DNA from: JARFPW01 sp035464655
GTDB lineage: Bacteria > Gemmatimonadota > Gemmatimonadetes > Palauibacterales > Palauibacteraceae
Reading direction: 5' to 3'
DNA: 15,863 nucleotides
Assembly: GCA_035464655.1 (NCBI GenBank)
Contig: DATHRZ010000047.1
Span: forward strand, 1 to 15,863
Numbering within the stretch: the stretch's first letter is position 1; every line of letters begins with the position of its first letter. Below are positions 8,319-12,926 of this stretch, piece by piece. The translations under genes and the position numbers were made by a program. Under the pieces are notes generated by a model, which searched no databases, was not told the origin of the DNA, and was given only the letters and a program-made list of their open reading frames with translations.

Positions 8319-9752
8319 TCAGACTCGCAGTTCTTCGGCTTCGTCCGGCTCGAACCCCTCGAGGACCGGGTCGATCTCGTCGCGCAGGAACTGGACTACC
8401 TGTTCGGGCGCCCGCCCGACGAGCGATCCGGTGTCGGCCAGCGCGGTGAGTTCGTCGCGATCCAGGTCGAACGCGTCGTCGCCCGCCACCCGGGCGAAGA
8501 AGTCGTTGTCGTCGGCCCCGGCGTCGAGACGCGCGCGCGCCTCCATGGCGTGCCGCCGGATCCGCTCGTGCAGCTCCTGGCGATCGCCCCCCCGCTCGAC
8601 CCCGGCCAGCAATGCCTGTTCGACGACCAGGAAGGGCAGGGCACGCGCCATGCGGCGTTCGATCACGGGCTCGTGGACGACGATGCCCGACGCCACGTCG
8701 CGCACGATGGTCAGCAGGGCGTCGGCGCACAGGAACGCCTCGGGCAGCGTGATGCGCCGGATCGCCGAGTCGTCGAGCGTCCGTTCGAGTCCCTGCACCG
8801 ACGCCGTCCAGGCGGCGCCCGGCTCGAGCGTGCACAGGTGCCGGGCCAGCGAACAGGCGCGCTCGCTGCGCATCGGGTTTCGCTTGTAGGGCATCGCGGA
8901 GGACCCGACCTGGTCGCGCCCGAACGGCTCTTCCATTTCGCCGAAGCTCTGGAGCAGACGCATGTCCTGGCCGAAGCGGCCCACGCTCGCGCCGATACCG
9001 GCCAGCGTCGAGAGGAGCCGGTGGTCGACCTTGCGCGGATAGGTCTGTCCGACCACCGGCCAGGTGCCCGGGAAGCCGAACCGCTCGGCCAACCGATCGT
9101 TGAGGGTGTCCACCTTCGCCCCGTCGCCACCGAACAGCTCGAGGAAGCTCGCCTCCGTTCCGGTCGTGCCGCGGGCGCCGCGGAACCGGAGGTCGGCCAG
9201 CAGGGAGTCTACGGCGCGCAGGTCGAGCAGCAGGTCCTGCAGCCACAGGGTGGCGCGCTTGCCGACCGTCGTCGGCTGGGCGGGCTGCCAGTGGGTGTAG
9301 CCGAGGGTCGGCGTGTCCTTCCAGCGGTGCGCGAACCCGGCCAGCTCGCCCATCGCGGCGAGGAGCCGGCGGCGCACCAGCTCGAGGCCGTCGCGCACCT
9401 GGATGAGGCCGGCGTTGTCCGTGACGAAGCAGCTCGTGGCCCCCAGGTGGATGAACGGCTTCGCCGACGCGACGAGGTCGCCGAAGTGGTGCACGTGCGC
9501 CATCACGTCGTGCCGCAGGCGGCCCTCGAGCTCGGCCACCCGATCGAGGTCGATGTTGTCGCGCTGGGCGCGCATCCCGTCGATCGCCGCCGCGGGGATG
9601 TCGACGCCGAGCTCGCGCTGCGCTTCGGCCAGCGCGATCCACAGGTCGCGCCACAGGAGGGCCTGCCGGAGCGGCGAGAAGAGGTCCGCCATGTCCGCCG
9701 ACGCGTAGCGGTCGATCAGCGGATGCGGGTAGCGTGTCTGTGGTGAGGTCAA
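8319..9752 (-). CDS. purB: Adenylosuccinate lyase (eukaryote-like type)
   Basis: Catalyses two fumarate-releasing steps: SAICAR to AICAR, and adenylosuccinate to AMP. 477 residues. Fumarase/aspartase superfamily features: RHDVMAHVH (80-88), HLGATSCFVTDN (102-113), GYTHWQPAQ with the likely catalytic His154, and the signature loop GSSAMPYKRNPMRSER (283-298) holding the catalytic serine (284/285). The alignable segments resemble the roughly 484-residue animal ADSL type (RHDVMAHVH, FRGxxGTTGT, ERTLDDSAxRR) more than the roughly 430-residue Bacillus type; this comparison is from memory. The start is TTG at 9752. The next ATG (residue 21) would remove the conserved N-terminal DRYAS segment, and no ATG or GTG lies upstream in frame. 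It begins 32 bases after the htrA stop; no convincing promoter was seen in that gap (9753-9784). Confidence 0.97.
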   Translation of the reverse strand: MTSPQTRYPHPLIDRYASADMADLFSPLRQALLWRDLWIALAEAQRELGVDIPAAAIDGMRAQRDNIDLDRVAELEGRLRHDVMAHVHHFGDLVASAKPFIHLGATSCFVTDNAGLIQVRDGLELVRRRLLAAMGELAGFAHRWKDTPTLGYTHWQPAQPTTVGKRATLWLQDLLLDLRAVDSLLADLRFRGARGTTGTEASFLELFGGDGAKVDTLNDRLAERFGFPGTWPVVGQTYPRKVDHRLLSTLAGIGASVGRFGQDMRLLQSFGEMEEPFGRDQVGSSAMPYKRNPMRSERACSLARHLCTLEPGAAWTASVQGLERTLDDSAIRRITLPEAFLCADALLTIVRDVASGIVVHEPVIERRMARALPFLVVEQALLAGVERGGDRQELHERIRRHAMEARARLDAGADDNDFFARVAGDDAFDLDRDELTALADTGSLVGRAPEQVVQFLRDEIDPVLEGFEPDEAEELRV

Positions 9753-9784
9753 GTCGCTCGTGCCCGTCTCAGAGACCAGCGTGT

Positions 9785-11257
9785 CTAACGAATGTAGAAC
9801 AGGGTGTTCACCAGCTGCCCGTTTCGGACGACGGTGGCCAAAATCCTACTGCCCCCGGCGAACGACCGGAAGAGCGCGTCGGCGTCTTCGACCGTTTCGA
9901 CGCGCCGCTGGTTGATTTCCACGATCACGTCGCCCGCCCGAAGCCGCGACCGATAGGCGGCTTCGTCGGAAATGTCGACGATGAGTGCCCCGAAGTCGAC
10001 CGGCAGGCCACGCTCCACCGAAATGCGTTCGTCGACCGTGATGAGCTGAAGGCCGGTGAGCACCTCGACGCGCTCGGCCCGCTCGGACGGAAGTTCGATC
10101 ACGGCAAGGCGGGCAGCGCGCTGGCGGCCGTCGCGGGAATAGTCGATCTCGACGTCCGAGCCGACCCCGGCGTCGAGCAGCCCGACCTCGAAGTCGAGCG
10201 GGCTGTCGATCGGCCGGCCCCGCATACGCAGGAGCACGTCTCCCGGCCGGAGCCCGGCCCGGTCGGCCGGCGAACCCTCGGCCACCCGACGGACGCGGGT
10301 CGTGGAGAACAGGCTCGTGTCGGAGGTGACGACCTCGGGATCGACGCCGATCCACGGCCGGCGGATCCGGCCGAACTCCTTGAGCTCCACCGCGATGCGG
10401 AGCGCCCGGTCGATCGGGATCGCGAAGCCCAGGCCTTCGCTGCCTCCCGAGCGCGACAGAATCGACGAGTTCACTCCGATCACCCGGGCTTCGGCGTTGA
10501 CGAGCGCCCCGCCGGAGTTGCCCGGATTGATCGAGGCGTCGGTCTGGATCATGTCGGCGAACAGGGTGCCGCCGTCCGATTCGCCGCGCATGTCTCGTCC
10601 GACGCCCGAGATCACGCCCGTCGTCACCGTGGCCTCGGCGTTGGCGACGAGCAGGCCGAGGGGATTGCCGATCGCGATCGCCGGCTCGCCGACGACGAGG
10701 TCGGAGCTCGTGCCGAGCGGAGCCGGGGGAATGGCGCCCGGCTCGACCCGGAGCACGGCGATGTCGAGCAGCGCGTCTCCGCCGACCAGCCGGGCGTCGA
10801 GTCGACGGCCCCGCGCGTCGGCAACGACGATGGACTCGGCTCCGCTCACGACGTGGTCGTTCGTCAGGATGTAGCCGTCCTCGTCGATCCCGAAGCCGGA
10901 TCCGAACGACTGCGCCGCGCGTCCGGAGCGCGGCACCCGGCCGAAAAACTCCTCGAACAGGCTGGTGCGGGCGCGCTGCCGGACGGTCTTGAACACGGTG
11001 ATGCTGACGACCGACGGCGCGACGCGGCGAGCGGCCTCGACGACCGGCGTGTAGCGCGGGCTGGACATCGAGAACGGCAGCTCGTCCTGCGCCGACGAGT
11101 CCGGGGCGACGTCGACCGCCTGGAGCGACGCCTCCTGCGCGGTCAGCGCGCGGCCCGAGCCGCGGCCGTCGTCGCCCGCGGCGTCCGTCACCACGATCCC
11201 GGCGGCGATGCCAAGGGGAAAGGCGACGGCCGCCAGGAGGATCTTCCAGTTGTTCAC
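9785..11257 (-). CDS. htrA: HtrA/Deg-family serine protease, membrane-anchored or exported, two PDZ domains
   Basis: Envelope quality-control protease of the S1C family. 490 residues. A hydrophobic N-terminal segment (about 5-24) is either a membrane anchor or an uncleaved signal; the region 25-70 is low-complexity linker. The trypsin-like domain spans about 75-290, with the triad His135 (TNDHVVS), Asp165 (ALLDIAVL) and Ser248 (NPGNSGGAL). PDZ1 lies about 300-388, with RVAEGSPADRAGLRPGD. PDZ2 lies about 395-488, with SRLRAGDVIVEIN. Two PDZ domains fit DegP/DegQ-like members rather than the single-PDZ DegS. The start is GTG at 11257, overlapping the truA stop by four bases (GTGA); a GGAG sequence lies about 11 bases upstream. 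Its place between truA and purB looks like an insertion into a housekeeping unit and does not indicate a purine role. The exact subfamily and substrate cannot be read from sequence. Confidence 0.95.
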   Translation of the reverse strand: MNNWKILLAAVAFPLGIAAGIVVTDAAGDDGRGSGRALTAQEASLQAVDVAPDSSAQDELPFSMSSPRYTPVVEAARRVAPSVVSITVFKTVRQRARTSLFEEFFGRVPRSGRAAQSFGSGFGIDEDGYILTNDHVVSGAESIVVADARGRRLDARLVGGDALLDIAVLRVEPGAIPPAPLGTSSDLVVGEPAIAIGNPLGLLVANAEATVTTGVISGVGRDMRGESDGGTLFADMIQTDASINPGNSGGALVNAEARVIGVNSSILSRSGGSEGLGFAIPIDRALRIAVELKEFGRIRRPWIGVDPEVVTSDTSLFSTTRVRRVAEGSPADRAGLRPGDVLLRMRGRPIDSPLDFEVGLLDAGVGSDVEIDYSRDGRQRAARLAVIELPSERAERVEVLTGLQLITVDERISVERGLPVDFGALIVDISDEAAYRSRLRAGDVIVEINQRRVETVEDADALFRSFAGGSRILATVVRNGQLVNTLFYIR

Positions 11258-12120
11258 TCGCGTCCGATCTCCGTGCTGAGGATGCGTTCGACGGCTTCCG
11301 CGTCAGCGTCGTCGTCGACGGGTTCGAGCGGCCAGAGCCCCGGAACCCCGGCGCGACGGTTCCATCCGTCCGGGTAGCGTACTCCCGTAAGATACAGGGC
11401 CCTCGCCGGCGCCGGTTCGGGGGGGCGGCCCTCTTCCCGTTCGAGCAGCGTCCGCCACTCTTCGAGGGTGCGCCGCCCGCGCGCCACGTCGACGAGCGTG
11501 GCGACGAGGTAGCGTACCATTCGGTGAAGGAATCGATCCGCGACGACCGTGAAGCGGAGGTCCCCCAGTTTCGTGCTCGTCCACTCCGCCGCCTCGACGG
11601 CGCACACGGTACCGAGGTCGGGCTGGCCGGATCGCGACAGCGCGGCGAACGAGCGCCGGCCGGGAAGCAGCGCCGCCGCTTCCGCGAGGCGGTCGACGTC
11701 GGGCGGCGACGGCGGCGTCCAGATGCGAGCCACCCTCAGGGGCCCGCCCCGTCCGAGGTAGTACTCGTACCGCCGACCGGTCGCCTGGAAGCGCGGATGG
11801 AAGTCGGGTGACGCGGGGCGGGGGCGGCGGACCGCGACGTCCGCGGGCAGAACTCCGGCCAGCGCCTGCTCGAGGCGGGCGGTCGTCCAGGACGGCGGCG
11901 CCTCGAACGCGATCTCCTGGCCGACGGCGTGGACGCCCGTATCGGTGCGCCCGGCGCCGATCACCCGGACGGGTCGGTCGAACAGGCGGCCGAGCTGCGT
12001 CTCGAGCACACCCTGAACGGTGCGTTGCGCGGGCTGGACCTGGTAGCCGTGGAAGGCCGCGCCGTCATATTCGACGGTGGCTCGGAACCGGACGGAATCG
12101 GCGGATACGGATCGGGACAC
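11254..12120 (-). CDS. truA: tRNA pseudouridine(38-40) synthase TruA
   Basis: Isomerises uridine to pseudouridine at positions 38-40 of the tRNA anticodon stem-loop. 288 residues, a little longer than E. coli TruA (270). Near the N-terminus are VEYDGAAFHGYQVQP and RTVQGVLE; the catalytic aspartate is Asp60 in GAGRTDTGVHA. Later segments include RRYEYYLG and FLHRMVRYLVATLVDVARGR, the TruA RNA-binding region. The start is GTG at 12120; the next in-frame valines use GTA or GTC, so no better start exists. There is no Shine-Dalgarno sequence. A TTGACA...TAGCTT promoter places the -10 six bases before the GTG, so the message may be leaderless. The gene heads the truA-htrA-pur-ppdK run and overlaps htrA by four bases. 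Confidence 0.96.
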   Translation of the reverse strand: MSRSVSADSVRFRATVEYDGAAFHGYQVQPAQRTVQGVLETQLGRLFDRPVRVIGAGRTDTGVHAVGQEIAFEAPPSWTTARLEQALAGVLPADVAVRRPRPASPDFHPRFQATGRRYEYYLGRGGPLRVARIWTPPSPPDVDRLAEAAALLPGRRSFAALSRSGQPDLGTVCAVEAAEWTSTKLGDLRFTVVADRFLHRMVRYLVATLVDVARGRRTLEEWRTLLEREEGRPPEPAPARALYLTGVRYPDGWNRRAGVPGLWPLEPVDDDADAEAVERILSTEIGRE

Positions 12121-12126
12121 GACGCC

Positions 12127-12154
12127 AAGCTACCGGAGGCGGGCGGACTGTCAA
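12127..12154 (-). promoter_or_regulatory. Promoter for truA and the downstream pur unit
   Basis: On the minus strand a perfect -35 TTGACA (12149-12154) is followed, 16 bases later, by TAGCTT (12127-12132). Six bases separate the -10 from the truA GTG, so the predicted start site falls on the G of the start codon. It lies in the 56-base lexA-truA gap. The -35 match is exact and the -10 match is fair. Transcription start has not been measured; this is inference from the sequence. Confidence 0.65.
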
Positions 12155-12162
12155 CGCCCGCC
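12138..12162 (-). other. GC-rich inverted repeat enclosing the truA -35 (hairpin, possible lexA terminator)
   Basis: On the minus strand GGCGGGCG (12155-12162) and CGCCCGCC (12138-12145) are perfect complements, making an 8-bp stem around the 9-base loop TTGACAGTC. The loop contains the whole TTGACA element. It begins 14 bases after the lexA stop, where a terminator would be expected, but no T-tract follows, so intrinsic termination is doubtful. It could instead be an operator or a weak attenuator. High GC content makes chance pairing easier, though an 8-bp perfect stem in a 56-base gap is notable. Confidence 0.5.
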
Positions 12163-12176
12163 CGGCGACGCCGAAC

Positions 12177-12788
12177 TCAGTAGCGGCGGATCACGCCGAC
12201 CACGATCCCCTGGATGCGGACCCGGTCGGCCCGGTACGAGAGCGGATCGAGCGCCGCGTTGGCCGGCTGCAGGCGCACCATCCCGCCCGACTCCCGATAG
12301 AACCGCTTCACGGTCGCGCCCTCGTCGTCGATCAGGGCGATCACCATCTCGCCGTCGTGCGCCGTCATGCGCGACTGGACGATCACGTAGTCGCCGTCCC
12401 TGATCTGCTCGTCGATCATCGAGTCGCCGCGCACGCGGAGCACGTAGTGCGAGCCCGTCGAACCCGAGATCAGGTCCTCGGGAACCGGGATCGTCTCCGT
12501 GTCCTCGATCGCCTCGATCGGCTCACCGGCCGCCACGAGGCCGAGAAGCGGAAGCTCGACGGCCGCCAGGCGCATTTCGGTGCGCGCCAGCTCGATCGAG
12601 CGGCTCTCGTTGTAGTTCTTCCGGATGTAGCCCTTGCTCTCGAGGTTCGTCAGATGCTCGTGGACCGTCGCAAGAGAACGGTACTGGAAGAACGAGGCGA
12701 TCTCTTCGAAGCTCGGCGAGTAGCCGTGCTCGTCGAGGAAGCTCTCGATGAAGTCGAGGATCTCCTTCTGCCGTCTCGTGAGCGCCAT
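12177..12788 (-). CDS. lexA: LexA SOS repressor
   Basis: DNA-damage-responsive repressor that self-cleaves with activated RecA. 203 residues. The N-terminal winged helix-turn-helix spans about 1-68, starting LTRRQKEILDFI, with the recognition region SLATVHEHLTNLESKGYIRK (38-57). The S24 peptidase domain follows, with the cleavage bond Ala87-Gly88 in GLVAAGEP, the catalytic Ser123 in RGDSMID and Lys161 in ATVKRFYRE. Every residue needed for autoproteolysis is present. The TVHxHLxxLExKGxIR pattern resembles Gram-positive LexA more than E. coli LexA, and the FFQYRS segment before it is unusual. The ATG at 12788 has a good Shine-Dalgarno sequence. The gene is monocistronic or nearly so: a 56-base gap with its own promoter separates it from truA. 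It is divergent from the subtilisin-like protease. Confidence 0.98.
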   Translation of the reverse strand: MALTRRQKEILDFIESFLDEHGYSPSFEEIASFFQYRSLATVHEHLTNLESKGYIRKNYNESRSIELARTEMRLAAVELPLLGLVAAGEPIEAIEDTETIPVPEDLISGSTGSHYVLRVRGDSMIDEQIRDGDYVIVQSRMTAHDGEMVIALIDDEGATVKRFYRESGGMVRLQPANAALDPLSYRADRVRIQGIVVGVIRRY

Positions 12789-12793
12789 CGTGT

Positions 12794-12800
12794 CCTCTCC
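12794..12800 (-). promoter_or_regulatory. lexA ribosome binding site
   Basis: GGAGAGG on the minus strand, five bases before the lexA ATG. It fixes the lexA start and contrasts with truA and the divergent protease gene, which have no such site. Confidence 0.8.
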
Positions 12801-12835
12801 GCATCTGAACGTCGGTCGGACGCCGCACGCGCCCG

Positions 12836-12882
12836 ACCCGAAGGGAAGCCGAAGCGATCATACCCGAACAGGAGCCGAAGCG
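12836..12882 (-). repeat. Two tandem imperfect 21-base direct repeats over the lexA promoter
   Basis: On the minus strand copy 1 (12862-12882) is CGCTTCGGCTCCTGTTCGGG plus T, and copy 2 (12836-12856) is CGCTTCGGCTTCCCTTCGGG plus T. They agree at 18 of 21 positions and are separated by five bases (26-base period). Each copy itself contains TTCGG twice with an 11-base period. Copy 1 fills the -35/-10 spacer and copy 2 covers the predicted lexA start site, so a bound protein would block transcription. The spacing yTTC-N7-xTTC recalls the GTTC-N7-GTTC LexA box of Alphaproteobacteria. Function is inferred. Confidence 0.7.
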
Positions 12883-12885
12883 CAA
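12857..12885 (-). promoter_or_regulatory. lexA promoter
   Basis: Minus strand TTGCGC (12880-12885), a 17-base spacer, then TATGAT (12857-12862), a near-consensus sigma-70 type promoter. The predicted start is near 12850, leaving an untranslated leader of about 60 bases that ends in the GGAGAGG ribosome binding site. It overlaps the direct repeats, as expected for an autoregulated lexA. Confidence 0.75.
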
Positions 12886-12892
12886 TGGCGCG

Positions 12893-12920
12893 TTGCCGGC
12901 CCGGCCGGCGCCCGTATGTT
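12893..12920 (+). promoter_or_regulatory. Promoter for the subtilisin-like protease
   Basis: Plus strand TTGCCG (12893-12898), a 16-base spacer, then TATGTT (12915-12920). The -10 ends six bases before the ATG at 12927, so the predicted transcript begins at the start codon. Its -35 lies only seven bases from the lexA -35, so the two promoters are back to back. The hexamer match is moderate. Confidence 0.5.
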
Positions 12921-12922
12921 CC
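12909..12922 (+). promoter_or_regulatory. Possible LexA box (Gram-positive type)
   Basis: CGCCCGTATGTTCC matches the Bacillus LexA consensus CGAACRNRYGTTYC at 12 of 14 positions. The right half (GTATGTTCC) fits completely; the two misses are both in the left half. It overlaps the -10 of the protease promoter and lies about 120 bases upstream of the lexA ATG. The lexA recognition region looks Gram-positive-like, which supports but does not prove the call. Confidence 0.35.
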
Positions 12923-12926
12923 GCCC

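Noticed and set aside
7545..9746. 733-codon plus-strand open frame antisense to purC and purB
   Set aside because: Shadow of two well-conserved genes; the composition follows the complementary codons and no family motif is visible.
9766..9776. Short palindrome GTCTC-A-GAGAC in the htrA-purB gap
   Set aside because: A one-base loop cannot form a hairpin and there is no T-tract; too short to call an operator.
9734..11377. 547-codon plus-strand open frame antisense to htrA
   Set aside because: Shadow frame; the minus strand has the catalytic triad and two PDZ domains in order.
12895..12909. GCCGGC-N3-GCCGGC in the protease promoter spacer
   Set aside because: Self-palindromic GC hexamers are frequent at this base composition; no independent support for a binding site.
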